Assembly: GCF_020733705.1 (NCBI RefSeq)
Contig: NZ_JAJFZM010000001.1
Coordinates: 2,294,001 to 2,358,000, forward strand
Reading direction: 5' to 3'
Length of the DNA stretch: 64,000 bases
Source of the DNA: Nocardia australiensis
GTDB lineage: Bacteria > Actinomycetota > Actinomycetes > Mycobacteriales > Mycobacteriaceae
Shown here: one piece after another, positions 8,999 through 18,200 of the stretch
How the letters are laid out: every line of letters starts with the position of its first letter
Position numbering within the stretch: the first letter of the stretch is position 1
Notes under the pieces: model-generated
The model's input: only the letters and a program-made list of their open reading frames with translations
The model's database searches: none
Told to the model about the DNA's origin: nothing
Made by a program: the position numbers and the translations under genes

Positions 8999-11127
8999 GA
9001 TTGCCCTCCATGCTCGAGTCGCCAGGCGGTGGCGGGTTGCGAATCGGGGCGGTGCGTCGCGGCGGCCGAGCTGCTCGCACCGGCGGGCACCGGCTCGGCG
9101 CCGAGGATTCGCCCGGCTCGCAGGTGCACCGTCCGGTCACACACGCCGGCCAAATCGTCGACGTCATGCGAGATGATGATCAAGGTGTGACCCGAATCGC
9201 GAAGGCGGGCAAGCAGTTCGACGACATCGGCGCGCCCCTCGGGATCGAGACCGGCCAACGGTTCGTCAAGCACGACAACCTGTGGGTGACTGGCCACGAT
9301 CGCCGCCAGCACCACCCGCTTGGCCTGCCCGCCACTGAGTTCCTCGATGGAGTTGGCGGCAAGCCTGCGATCGAGGCCGACGGCGTCCAGTGCCCGTCCC
9401 ACCGCGCCGGACCCGGTGGCCCGGCCACCCCAATCGGCGATCTCGGCCCCGACGGTCTGCTTCTGTAGTTGCAGCCGGGAATGCTGGAACGCCAACGCCA
9501 CGTGGCCGATCCGTTTAGCGATCGGCTTGCCGTCGAGTTCGCACCGGCCGGAGCTCGGCTCGATCAATCCGGCTATGACCCAGGCGAGTGTGGATTTGCC
9601 GGAGCCGTTGCCGCCCACGACAAGTAGCGCCTCGCCGCGGTGGACCGAAAGATCGACACCGTGCAAAGCCGGTGCCTCCCAGGGGGTTCCACGATTGTAG
9701 GTGTGATGGATATCGCGCAGTTCCAGGATCGAATCGCCCATCGCGCTGCGGCGTGGCAGGCGTACCGGTGCGGGCCAGGCGGGCAAGCGTTCGACGGTGC
9801 GCCCGCTCGATAGGTGCACGACCCGATCGGCGGCGTCGGCGTCGGCCTCGTGATGTGTCACCAGCACCACCGCCATGTTGTGGTGTTTCGGTAACCCGGC
9901 GAGCAGGCCGACGAGATCGCGGCGGCCGTCGGGATCGATCATCGAGGTCGCTTCGTCGGCGATGAGCAGTGCCGGACGCCGAGCCAGTGCCGCCGCGACT
10001 GCCAGCCGCTGCTGCTGGCCGCCGGACAGGGTGGCGGTCTCCCTGTCTCCCAAGCCGTCCAGGCCGACCTCGCGTAACAGTCCGTCGATATCGACGTCAG
10101 CGGCGAGTTCCTCCGAAAGGCCCCACACCACGTCGTCGGCGACCAGCACACCGAGGGTCTGACTCTCGGGACGTTGCAGCACCAGCGCGGTGCCGCCCAG
10201 CGCGCCGAGGCCGGCCGAGCCCGGTCGGTGCACGATGCCCGAGGTGGGCGCGAGTCCGGCGAGCAATCGGGTGAGCGTGGATTTGCCGGAACCGTTGTGG
10301 CCGACGACCGCAACGAACTCGCCGATGTCCACCGTGAGCTCGACATCTTGCAACGAGTTGCCCGCCGCACCGGGGTAGCGGAAGGTGACATCGCGCAGCG
10401 TCACCGGAAGGGGGGCCACGGGGCGGTTATCCGGTGGCGCGTCGAGCCGGTCGCGGCCGGGTAGACCGGTCAGCCGGTCCAGGACCGAACCGAGCACGTA
10501 CCAGGAGAACACCGCGGTCCCGACGACTCCGGCGGTGACGGTCACCGCGATCCAAATCCACCACGAGGCAAGTATCGAATCGGTCAGATCGCTGACGACC
10601 CGTCCCAGCGGCTCCAGCAAGGTCTGACGTGCCGCGAGGTTTTCGACGCCGTGGGCAGTATTGCGGATGCTGTCGAACAGCAGATCGCGGGAGCGGGAGA
10701 ACACCAGCAGCGACCCGACCGCGAACGACGCCCAGACCAGTCCGACGAGCAAAGACAGTCCGAGCACGGTGACCAGCCCACCCCCGCGCCGTTTCACCGT
10801 GCCGATAATGCCCGCGAGGGTGGCCGAGCTCACCAGTCCGATCGCGGGCGCGATACCCGCCGCGACGAAGGTGACCAGCGCCGCCGCAATAGTGGCGGTG
10901 ACCAGAGCCCGCAGCCGATAGCGGTGCGCGAGCATGCCGAGCGGCACCGCCGCCACGAGTTGTAGTCCGGCGGCGAACGGAATCACCGATCCGATGGTGA
11001 CCAGTCCGACCGTGACACCGCCCAGCACCGCACCGGTAGCCAACTCGATTGGGCGCAGCGCTCCGCGCTCGGTTGAGCTCAGCGCTCCGCGCTTGCGGGG
11101 GCCGGTTGCTGGGGGCAGATCACTCAC
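8995..11127 (-). CDS. ECF transporter fusion: membrane (S-like) domain plus two ATPase domains
   Basis: A 710-residue fusion. Residues 30-220 hold five to six hydrophobic segments that look like an S-component/DUF2232-type membrane domain. Two ABC ATPases follow: Walker A GHNGSGKST near 280 with signature LSGGQQQRLA, and Walker A GGNGSGKST near 507 with signature LSGGQAKRVV. Each has a Walker B (LLIADEATS; VVVLDEPLAG). The protein therefore supplies EcfA, EcfA' and perhaps EcfS in one chain, as in Rv2326c. It is followed by ecfT with a 4-bp overlap. No riboswitch was recognised upstream. Substrate is undetermined. Confidence 0.85.
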   Translation of the reverse strand: MSDLPPATGPRKRGALSSTERGALRPIELATGAVLGGVTVGLVTIGSVIPFAAGLQLVAAVPLGMLAHRYRLRALVTATIAAALVTFVAAGIAPAIGLVSSATLAGIIGTVKRRGGGLVTVLGLSLLVGLVWASFAVGSLLVFSRSRDLLFDSIRNTAHGVENLAARQTLLEPLGRVVSDLTDSILASWWIWIAVTVTAGVVGTAVFSWYVLGSVLDRLTGLPGRDRLDAPPDNRPVAPLPVTLRDVTFRYPGAAGNSLQDVELTVDIGEFVAVVGHNGSGKSTLTRLLAGLAPTSGIVHRPGSAGLGALGGTALVLQRPESQTLGVLVADDVVWGLSEELAADVDIDGLLREVGLDGLGDRETATLSGGQQQRLAVAAALARRPALLIADEATSMIDPDGRRDLVGLLAGLPKHHNMAVVLVTHHEADADAADRVVHLSSGRTVERLPAWPAPVRLPRRSAMGDSILELRDIHHTYNRGTPWEAPALHGVDLSVHRGEALLVVGGNGSGKSTLAWVIAGLIEPSSGRCELDGKPIAKRIGHVALAFQHSRLQLQKQTVGAEIADWGGRATGSGAVGRALDAVGLDRRLAANSIEELSGGQAKRVVLAAIVASHPQVVVLDEPLAGLDPEGRADVVELLARLRDSGHTLIIISHDVDDLAGVCDRTVHLRAGRILGAEPVPAGASSSAAATHRPDSQPATAWRLEHGGQS

Positions 11128-11185
11128 GCAACAAGTCTGCCAGCCTTACCTGTAACGGTTGCGCGGATGCGCATGGCTATATGGT

Positions 11186-12652
11186 TCAGGAGGTGGGTGT
11201 GAGGCGGTAGTCGGCCGCTTTGACCCGGCGAATGCGGCGCCGGTAGCTGATCTGGGTGCCCGGCCAATTGTTGGTGATCCGGCCGGAGGCATTGCGGTAC
11301 CAGCTGGAGCAGAAATTCCATGGTGTCCTGTCCAGGCGTTGCTGCAGGGCGGTGTTGAACCGCTGCTCGGGGTCCGCGCGCACTTCCAGACTGTGGCCGG
11401 GGCGGGCGGCCAGCAGTTCGACGGCCTGCCGGATATAGCGGGCCTGCGATTCGATCATGTAGACGATCGAGCCGACGCCGAGGTTGGTGTTCGGGCCGTA
11501 GATCAGAAACAGATTCGGGAACTCGGGCACAGTGATGCCGTAGTAGGCATGCGCGCCGCTTTGCCACGCATCGGAGAGTTTACGGCCGCCGCGGCCGTAA
11601 ATCGTGATAGGCCAAAGGAATTCGGTGCCCTTGAATCCGGTCCCGTAGATGATCACATCGGCCTCGTGCACGGTGCCGTCGGCGGTGCGCGGGCCCGCGG
11701 GGGTGATTTCGGTGATCGCCGCGGTCTGCACGGACGCGTTCGGCTGGGTGAGCGCGGGGAAGTAGTCGTTGGAGAACAGTCCGCGTTTGCATCCGATGGG
11801 GTAGTCGGGGGTGAGCTTGGCGCGCAATGCCGGATCGCTGACCTGCTTGTTCAGGTGCCGCATCGCGACAGCGCCCACCGCGGAGGCGATGCGCGGAATT
11901 TCGACCAACCCGAGCGCCACGAATTCGGTGGCAGCCCACCAGCCGAATCGCTCGGCGAGCAGCGCGCCGGGCAGTCGCGCGAAGAGTTTGTGCTGAATGG
12001 GCCTGTAGTCGGTGTCGAATTTCGGCAGCACCCAGGCGGGGGTGCGCTGGAACAGGGTGAGGTGTTCGACCCGCGGCTGGATCTCGGGAATGTATTGAAT
12101 CGCGCTCGCGCCGGTTCCTATGCAGGCCACTCGCTTTCCGGTCAACTCGACGGTGTGATCCCATTCGGCGGAGTGGAAGCTGCGGCCGGCGAAGGTGTCG
12201 ATGCCGGGGAGGTCGGGCAGGGCGGGCCGCGACAACTGGCCGACAGCGGGGATCAGGACCTCGGCTGTGCGCGAGATTCCGTCGGTCGTCCGGACGGTCC
12301 ACCGGCCGGAGGTGTCATCGAACTCGGCGTCGGCGACCTCGGCCCCGAAATGGATGTGCGGTAGCAGTCGATGTCGGTCCGCGACGCCGTGTAGGTAGTC
12401 GTGAATGGCGGCTTGGCCCGAATAGCGCTGTGGCCAGTCCGGCTTGGGCTCGTAGGAGAACGAATACAGCGGTGAGGGCACATCGCAGGCGGCGCCGGGA
12501 TAGGTGTTCTCCCGCCAGACGCCACCGATGTCGTCGGCCCGTTCCAGAATGGTGATGTCGTCGAAACCGCTGCGCCGCAGCTCTATGGCCATTCCGATGC
12601 CGCCGAAACCGGATCCGATGATGATGACCGACGGCCGGTTGCCAGCATTCAT
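11186..12652 (-). CDS. Flavin-containing/Baeyer-Villiger-type monooxygenase (copy 1)
   Basis: A 488-residue class B flavoprotein monooxygenase. The FAD motif GSGFGGIG is near residue 13, ENTYPGAACDVPS near 50, the Baeyer-Villiger fingerprint-like segment FAGRSFHSAEWDH near 165, and the NADPH motif GTGASA follows. The usual fingerprint FxGxxxHxxxWP/D is met with D. It oxidises a ketone, sulfide or amine with NADPH and O2; the substrate is unknown. It is divergent from an AraC-type regulator with about 105 bp between starts, so that regulator is the likely controller. A close paralogue lies at 36096-37568. Confidence 0.88.
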   Translation of the reverse strand: MNAGNRPSVIIIGSGFGGIGMAIELRRSGFDDITILERADDIGGVWRENTYPGAACDVPSPLYSFSYEPKPDWPQRYSGQAAIHDYLHGVADRHRLLPHIHFGAEVADAEFDDTSGRWTVRTTDGISRTAEVLIPAVGQLSRPALPDLPGIDTFAGRSFHSAEWDHTVELTGKRVACIGTGASAIQYIPEIQPRVEHLTLFQRTPAWVLPKFDTDYRPIQHKLFARLPGALLAERFGWWAATEFVALGLVEIPRIASAVGAVAMRHLNKQVSDPALRAKLTPDYPIGCKRGLFSNDYFPALTQPNASVQTAAITEITPAGPRTADGTVHEADVIIYGTGFKGTEFLWPITIYGRGGRKLSDAWQSGAHAYYGITVPEFPNLFLIYGPNTNLGVGSIVYMIESQARYIRQAVELLAARPGHSLEVRADPEQRFNTALQQRLDRTPWNFCSSWYRNASGRITNNWPGTQISYRRRIRRVKAADYRLTPTS

Positions 12653-12758
12653 GTGACACCTCTCACAGTTTTTCGTCTGACCCCACTGTAGGACCGTCCG
12701 GCGCGTTGGCGCTGGTATTCGCGGTCGGCGGATCGAGATTTTCGGCCATAATGGCGGT

Positions 12759-13817
12759 GTGGAGCGGGTACAGGATCCGGGAATCCGCGACTGGAATTTT
12801 CCCCGCGGAATAGCGAGCGTGGCGCTGATGGTCGGCTACGCCGGCGAACACGGCGTGCCCGCGACCCGGATGCTCGCCGGGACCAGACTCACCGAGGCGA
12901 TGCTGCGCGACCCCGACGCCCAGATCGATGCGTATATCGAGCTCGCCGTGGTCCGCAATCTGGTGCGCGAACTCGCCGACCGCCCCGCGTTCGGCATCGA
13001 GGTCGGTCGCCGCTACCGCATCACGACCTTCGGCATCTTCGGCTTCGCCTGCGTGAGCAGCCCGACGCTGGGTGAGGCGATCGGGTTCGCGCTGCGTTAT
13101 CTGGAGCTGAGTTTCACTTTCTGCCTTCCTGTCGCCGAATGGCGTTCCGGAGAATTCGTCGCGTGGGTGCACGACGAATCGATCCCCACCGATGTTCGCC
13201 AGTTTCTGGTGGAGCGCGATGTCGGCGCGATGCATCAGGTCCTGAGCGATCTATTGGGTAAACCGCTGCCGCTCGCGCGCGCCGAATTTCGTTCCGCCGA
13301 ACCGGCATACGTCGACATGCTCACCGACGCGTTCGGGGTTCATCCTCGATTCGGGCGAGCGCAGAACCTGTTCTCCTTCGACCCGGCGATGCTGGAACAG
13401 CCACTGCCGCAGGCGAACGAACACACCTGGGCGATGTGTCTCGCTCAATGCCGTGACCTGGTCGACCGGCGTCGCGCTCGCACCGGTATCGCCGCCGAGG
13501 TGCGTGAACTGCTGGTGCCCGGTGGCGCGAAGGGCTTCACCGCGCCAGCCGGAATCGATACCGTCGCAAGCAATCTCAATATGAGCACCCGCACCCTGCG
13601 CCGCCGCCTCGACATCGCGGGCACCAGCTATCGCGCCCTGCTGGACGAGGTGCGCCGCGCACTCGCCGAGGAAATGCTCACGGCCACACCGCTTTCGGTG
13701 AGCGACGTGGCGATCCGACTCGGTTACGCGGAAGCCTCGACCTTCATTTTCGCGTTCAGGCGCTGGACCGGTGCCACCCCGGCGGCCTACCGTCGCGCGC
13801 GAGTGCCGCGCAGATAG
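12759..13817 (+). CDS. AraC-family transcriptional regulator
   Basis: A 352-residue regulator with a long N-terminal ligand-sensing half of the arabinose-binding/OruR type (start WNFPRGIASVALMVGYAGEH) and a C-terminal AraC DNA-binding domain, with NMSTRTLRRRLDIAGTSYRA and VAIRLGYAEASTFIFAFRRW as the two helix-turn-helix segments. The GTG at 12759 lies about 6 nt after a good -10 element, CATAAT (12747-12752), so the message may be leaderless. Divergent arrangement with the monooxygenase suggests local control of that gene. Confidence 0.85.
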   Translation: MERVQDPGIRDWNFPRGIASVALMVGYAGEHGVPATRMLAGTRLTEAMLRDPDAQIDAYIELAVVRNLVRELADRPAFGIEVGRRYRITTFGIFGFACVSSPTLGEAIGFALRYLELSFTFCLPVAEWRSGEFVAWVHDESIPTDVRQFLVERDVGAMHQVLSDLLGKPLPLARAEFRSAEPAYVDMLTDAFGVHPRFGRAQNLFSFDPAMLEQPLPQANEHTWAMCLAQCRDLVDRRRARTGIAAEVRELLVPGGAKGFTAPAGIDTVASNLNMSTRTLRRRLDIAGTSYRALLDEVRRALAEEMLTATPLSVSDVAIRLGYAEASTFIFAFRRWTGATPAAYRRARVPRR

Positions 13818-13831
13818 CCGCTACAGCGGCT
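13816..13831. terminator. Small convergent hairpin holding both stop codons
   Basis: AGCCGC (13816-13821) and GCGGCT (13826-13831) form a perfect 6-bp stem with a TACA loop. The TAG of the AraC gene (13815-13817) and the TAG of the phosphodiesterase gene (complement of 13821-13823) fall within or against the stem. It may act as a weak bidirectional terminator. Confidence 0.35.
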
Positions 13832-14600
13832 GTACGCCGAGCCAGCCGCCCATCGGGATGCTACGGAAATACGTTGTCATGCGGTTGTTTTCGTCGATGA
13901 CATGCAGGGCGACCGCGGGATCGGGGGCATAGTCCATGACGTGGTCGGGCAAGTCGAGTTCCCATTCGCCGCCCAGTACCGACGCGGTGCTCGGGGCTAC
14001 CAGCAGGGGGCGTCCGGCGAAGGTCGTGGCCACCGAGGAGTGGGCGTGGCCGCTGACGACGCCGACGATGCGTTGATCGGCGGCGACGATTTCGGCGAGG
14101 CGGTCCGGTTCCATCAGCGAGATCTCATCGATGACGGGGCTGAACAGATGAGCGGGCGGGTGGTGCAGTGCCAGCAGTATCGGCCCGTCGGCGGGGGCGT
14201 CGGCGAGTGCTCCGCGCAGCCAGTCGTAGGTCTCGTCGGTCAGTCGCCCGGCGGGCTCGCCGGGGATGCTCGAATCCAGCAGTACGACGGTCAATTCGCC
14301 GACGCGGTGCACATGGTTGATCGGTGCGGTAGACGCCGGTTCGCCCAGCAGCGCGATACGGAAGGCGGCGCGGTCGTCGTGGTTACCCGGTATCGAATAC
14401 ACCGGGATATCGGCTTGCAATGCCATCCGCGCCTCGGCGTACTGGTCCGGCTGGCCGGAGTCGGTGATGTCGCCGGTCAGCAGGATGGCATCGGGTCGTC
14501 GGCGCAGATCGGCGAGATAGGCCATCACCCGCTCGACGCGTTCGGCGTTGCGGGCGCCGAGATCGAAATGGGTATCGCTGACCTGAGCCAACAGGATCAT
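13821..14600 (-). CDS. Calcineurin-like metallophosphoesterase (CpdA/Rv0805-like)
   Basis: A 259-residue metallophosphoesterase with every metal-site motif: DTHF near residue 9, LTGDITD near 40, PGNHDD near 70, LHHPP near 145 and GHAHS near 190. This is the class III cyclic-nucleotide phosphodiesterase build, so cAMP or another phosphodiester is the likely substrate. An adenylate cyclase gene lies about 2.2 kb away (16821-17822), but the genes are not in one operon. The ATG at 14600 is two codons before the first strand and is accepted. Confidence 0.85.
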   Translation of the reverse strand: MILLAQVSDTHFDLGARNAERVERVMAYLADLRRRPDAILLTGDITDSGQPDQYAEARMALQADIPVYSIPGNHDDRAAFRIALLGEPASTAPINHVHRVGELTVVLLDSSIPGEPAGRLTDETYDWLRGALADAPADGPILLALHHPPAHLFSPVIDEISLMEPDRLAEIVAADQRIVGVVSGHAHSSVATTFAGRPLLVAPSTASVLGGEWELDLPDHVMDYAPDPAVALHVIDENNRMTTYFRSIPMGGWLGVQPL

Positions 14601-14758
14601 CGGCGTTCGCTTTCTCTGGGGGATCGCTCCGTTGCGTCAGGGTGTGCCCGCGTCGCGTTCGCGGCACGTCATCAGGCTAGTTGACCTGCGCATTACCCGT
14701 CGCCGTGAGTCTCGACACGCCACGGTGGCACCTGGTCGGAAAGTGACCGGAGGCACGA

Positions 14759-15196
14759 TCAGTCCGGTCGGTCCGTGTTCGAGGCCCACAGCGTTTGCAA
14801 GCAACGAAGGAAGGTGCGGCGGTCTGCCGCGGGCAGCTGCGCCAGCAGGATTTCTTCCTGTTCCCGGATCTCGCGTTGTGCCCGGTCGCGGGTGGTGCGG
14901 CCGGCGGGGGTGAGTGATACCAGTCGCGCGCGGCGATCGGCCGGGTCGGGGTCACGTCGGATGAGGCCGCGCTGCTGAAGGTCGTCGAGGACGCCGATGA
15001 TGCGGGTCTTGTCGGCACGAATCGCCTTCGCCAGCGCGGCCTGGGTGTAGACGGGCTGGTCGCCGAGTCCGAGTAACACCGCATAACCCCACATCGTCAG
15101 GTCGTGGCGTTCGAGCACGGGCAGTTCCGCCGCGGTGAGCGCGCGGGCGAGCGGGGCCATCATCGCGGCCAGATCGGGTCGCTTGGCTTCGGGCAT
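14759..15196 (-). CDS. MarR-family transcriptional regulator
   Basis: A 145-residue winged-helix protein. YTQAALAKAIRADKTRIIGV is the recognition helix region, followed by the wing RDPDPADRRARLVSLTPAG typical of MarR proteins, with dimerisation helices at both ends. It is divergent from a DinB/maleylpyruvate-isomerase-like gene; the 87-bp space between them holds two perfect palindromes that are probable binding sites. It is therefore likely to repress both itself and the divergent gene in response to a small ligand. Confidence 0.88.
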   Translation of the reverse strand: MPEAKRPDLAAMMAPLARALTAAELPVLERHDLTMWGYAVLLGLGDQPVYTQAALAKAIRADKTRIIGVLDDLQQRGLIRRDPDPADRRARLVSLTPAGRTTRDRAQREIREQEEILLAQLPAADRRTFLRCLQTLWASNTDRPD

Positions 15197-15222
15197 GGAT
15201 TGAAAGTACTGCTTGGCTTATT

Positions 15223-15255
15223 GTAAGCGTGAGCTTACGATAAGCGTGCGCTTAT
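15223..15255. promoter_or_regulatory. Tandem palindromic operator, probably for the MarR regulator
   Basis: Two perfect inverted repeats stand side by side: GTAAGCGTGAGCTTAC (15223-15238) and ATAAGCGTGCGCTTAT (15240-15255). Both share TAAGCGTG-GCTTA and their centres are 17 bp apart. They lie between the divergent MarR start (15196) and the next gene (15284). Arm length and position suit two MarR dimers; binding itself is inferred. Confidence 0.75.
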
Positions 15256-15283
15256 GATTAGGACTCTATCGAGAGGACCACTG

Positions 15284-15919
15284 ATGGCCACTGATTCAGA
15301 TACCCGCGATGTCCACGTGCGGGCCGTCGACGAGGTCGATCTCGTCGCGTTCAACACTGAAGCCGTCCGCACCAGCATCGATCTGGTCGCCCATGTCACG
15401 CGAGCAGACCTGTCCAAGCCGACGCCATGCGCGGACTGGACACTGCACGGCCTGCTGACGCACATGATCGCCCAGCACTACGGATTCGCGGCCGCGGCGC
15501 GTGGCGACCAGGATCCGGTGCTGTGGAAGCCGCGCCCGCTCGGTGACGACCCCGCGGCCGACTACCGCGCCGCCGCCGAACATGTCATCGCGGCTTTCGC
15601 CGAGGACGGCGTACTCGACCGCGAGTTTCCGCTACCAGAATTCAGTCGCCGCTACCTGTTCCCCGGAGCCCAGGCGATCAGCTTTCATTTCATCGACTAC
15701 GTCGTACATTCGTGGGACGTCGCCCGAACCCTCGGCAGGGCAGTGACTTTCGACGACGAACTGCTCAAAGCCGCGCTCCAGGTGGCCGAGGCCGTTCCCG
15801 GCGGAACCGTCCGCCTGACCCCCGGCTCCGCGTTCGCGCCGGAAGTCGAGTGGTCCGGAGCTTCCGGCCTCGACGGCATCGTCGCCATGCTCGGCCGTTC
15901 CCCAGCTTGGCCGCAGTAG
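15284..15919 (+). CDS. DinB-like/mycothiol-dependent maleylpyruvate isomerase-type protein (TIGR03086 type)
   Basis: A 211-residue four-helix-bundle protein of the actinobacterial metal-binding family related to mycothiol-dependent maleylpyruvate isomerase. Markers are CADWTLHGLLTHMIAQHYGF near residue 45, with likely metal-binding His, and FIDYVVHSWDVARTLGR near 140. Such proteins often carry out mycothiol-dependent detoxification or S-transfer; the exact reaction is not known. The ATG at 15284 is preferred over the upstream ATG at 15254 because GAGAGGAC lies just before it and the upstream codons overlap the operator. Confidence 0.8.
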   Translation: MATDSDTRDVHVRAVDEVDLVAFNTEAVRTSIDLVAHVTRADLSKPTPCADWTLHGLLTHMIAQHYGFAAAARGDQDPVLWKPRPLGDDPAADYRAAAEHVIAAFAEDGVLDREFPLPEFSRRYLFPGAQAISFHFIDYVVHSWDVARTLGRAVTFDDELLKAALQVAEAVPGGTVRLTPGSAFAPEVEWSGASGLDGIVAMLGRSPAWPQ

Positions 15920-15940
15920 CACGCCGTGTCCGACACGCCG

Positions 15941-16735
15941 TTATGCGCTTGCGTCACTCGGTGATTCGTTGTCTCCCAAGAGTTTGTCGGCTCGGTTCAG
16001 GATCGCGGTGGGGTCGAAAGAATCGGCGTGCACGGGTCGCCAGAAGTCCGGGCCGGGCGTTGCTTCCAGCGTCAGTTCCGGGGGAGTGCGCCAGGGGGCG
16101 GCGAGCCCGAGGCGCCAGGAGTGCAGGTGGGTCCGGTCGCAGCTATTCGATTTGTCGAACAGTGGATCACCGAGAATTGGGTGGCCGATCCAGGCCAGGT
16201 GCACGCGGATCTGGTGACGACGGCCGGTGATCGGGCGCAGTGCGAGGACCGTGTGTTCGCCGCTGTGGTGGATGGTCGTGAACTCGGTGACCGAGGGATA
16301 GTTCTTGGTATCCAATAGGTCTGTCGCCTCGACGAACCAGCGGTCGCCCTGGCGGCGAATGCTCTCGCGTGGCGCGGCGATGCGGACTCGGTTCTTGCGT
16401 CCGACACTGAGCGGCAGGTCGATGACACCGTGATCGGGCAGCCCCGCCGACGGGACGATGGCCAGGTACACCTTGCGTGCGGTCTGTTTGTTGAACTGCC
16501 TGGTCAGCTGTCCGTGCGCGCCGAGTTCCTTGGCGAACAACACCAACCCCGAGGTCACCTTGTCGATCCGATGTACCGGATACAGCGTCTCGCCCGCCGC
16601 GGCCGCGGCCTCGACAATGTCGACATCGTGCCGCTCCCCGGTGACAGAGATACCCGCGGGCTTGTTCAACGCGATAACAGCCGCGTCCTCCACCACCGAG
16701 CACCGCTCCCGCAACCACACCCAATCCACATCCAC
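15941..16735 (-). CDS. RluA-family pseudouridine synthase
   Basis: A 264-residue protein with the catalytic segment HRIDKVTSGLVLFAK near residue 55 (Asp is the nucleophile) and the RluA C-terminal motif RPITGRRHQIRVHLAWIGHP near 170, then ILGDPLF. It isomerises uridine in rRNA or tRNA; which position is modified cannot be told. There is no S4 domain, and the RNA-binding N-terminus is short (about 30 residues). It is a single gene between two convergent or divergent neighbours. Confidence 0.88.
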   Translation of the reverse strand: MDVDWVWLRERCSVVEDAAVIALNKPAGISVTGERHDVDIVEAAAAAGETLYPVHRIDKVTSGLVLFAKELGAHGQLTRQFNKQTARKVYLAIVPSAGLPDHGVIDLPLSVGRKNRVRIAAPRESIRRQGDRWFVEATDLLDTKNYPSVTEFTTIHHSGEHTVLALRPITGRRHQIRVHLAWIGHPILGDPLFDKSNSCDRTHLHSWRLGLAAPWRTPPELTLEATPGPDFWRPVHADSFDPTAILNRADKLLGDNESPSDASA

Positions 16736-16820
16736 CTCAAAACCTTAAACCCGGCGGTGAGTGGTACATGGCCGCGGCGAACATCGAGAAGACCTCTCCA
16801 CCAGGTCCGCTCGTGGCGAA

Positions 16821-17822
16821 TTATCGGTGCCCGCGGCGCAGGACGTGGGGGCGTAAGCGGTTGAAGCCGCGGACTCGGACGCTGCGCAGGTTGCGGATGT
16901 CGAATTCGGGGTCGCCGTCGAGGGCGGCGGCGGCGGTGTCGTCGATCATGACGCTGCCGGGGCGGGCTACGCCGGTGAGGCGGGCCGCGATATTCACCAC
17001 TGAGCCGTATAGGTCGCCGAAGCGTTGCAGGACGGGGCCGTATGCCACCGCGACGCGCAGGTCTGGGGTGCCGCCGACCATCATCGTCGACTCCTGGATG
17101 GCCAGCGCGATTCTGGCGGCGTCGGCGGGGTTCTCCGCGGCGAACATCACCTCGTCGCCGACATTCTTGATCACCCAACCACCGTTCTCGGTGATCGCGG
17201 TGGTTGTGGTGGATTCGAACGCCTCCAGCAGCATCGAGAGCTCGTCTGGATGCAGGTGCCTGGTCAGGCGGGTGTAACCGACCATATCGGCGAAGCCGAC
17301 CGCCAATTCCCGCACGGAATCGCCCGCGGTGGTGCCCTCGTCGAGCGATCTGGCCAACGCGGCGGCGAGATGGCGACGCCAGGCGTAGGCGTTGAGCTTC
17401 TCGAGGGTGTCGATGGCAGCCTCGGTGGCGGCGCGGGCGGTCTCGCCGGGGTCCGCGGTGGGATCGGCCCCGGCGATGCGCTCGGTGATTTCCGCGAGCA
17501 CCAGATCGACCTGCCACTCCGCCAGACGCGCCATACCTTGCCCCAGCGTGCGCGCCGTCGCCGCCTGGTGTCTGGCACTACTGGCCGACAGCACGTTCAA
17601 GGTGCGGAAGTTATGGACCGCGGCGATATCGGCGTCCGTGTAGTCGACCGCATCGTCTTCGCGTACCGCCGGAAACCCGAGCGCGGTCCAAAGCCGTTGC
17701 GTGAGCTCGGTCGACGTCCCGGACCGCTCGGCGACCTCGCGCCGGTTATACCGGCGTGGCCCGTCGAGCAGATACGACTCCACGACCGACTGCACCAACT
17801 CCGAATTCTCGGTGGGAACCAT
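16821..17822 (-). CDS. Class III adenylate cyclase with N-terminal regulatory domain
   Basis: A 333-residue protein. The N-terminal half (about 1-165) is helical, like the pH- or lipid-responsive regulatory domain of mycobacterial cyclases such as Rv2212 and Rv1264. The catalytic half has FADMVGYTRLT (first metal Asp), IKNVGDEVMF (adenine Lys and second metal Asp) and GDLYGSVVNIAARL (purine Asp, transition-state Asn and Arg), so every catalytic position is present. It makes cAMP in the cytoplasm. The ATG at 17822 is preferred over 18002 because the upstream extension has no domain-like character. Confidence 0.85.
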   Translation of the reverse strand: MVPTENSELVQSVVESYLLDGPRRYNRREVAERSGTSTELTQRLWTALGFPAVREDDAVDYTDADIAAVHNFRTLNVLSASSARHQAATARTLGQGMARLAEWQVDLVLAEITERIAGADPTADPGETARAATEAAIDTLEKLNAYAWRRHLAAALARSLDEGTTAGDSVRELAVGFADMVGYTRLTRHLHPDELSMLLEAFESTTTTAITENGGWVIKNVGDEVMFAAENPADAARIALAIQESTMMVGGTPDLRVAVAYGPVLQRFGDLYGSVVNIAARLTGVARPGSVMIDDTAAAALDGDPEFDIRNLRSVRVRGFNRLRPHVLRRGHR

Positions 17823-18200
17823 GGCCGGTACCTTACGGCCAACCCGCTGGTCAGTGGACCCTTCCGGACAGCGGACCGCCACTGTGCGGTTAGCAGGCCA
17901 GAAGCGCTCGGACCGATGGGGCAAGTTCGTACCGTCGCGAGGGGAACTCCGGCATCGGGCCTGCTCCAGTGGGCGACGTGGGGAGATCAGTCGGTTGGTC
18001 AATGGAGGCGACCGGAATGTGGTGGCCGGTCATTCTCGCTGATCCGGGCCGCTGTGTGCTGGCTGGCCGAGAGGTGCGGTGTTGCGCCGTGTTGGTCGCG
18101 CGGCGCGGAGGCGGCGTGAAACGTGCAGGTGCGGTGCGATAAGATTTGGGCAAATCGCCCACCGGTCGGGGGACTCGGGTGGGGTAGTTATGGTCGAGGG

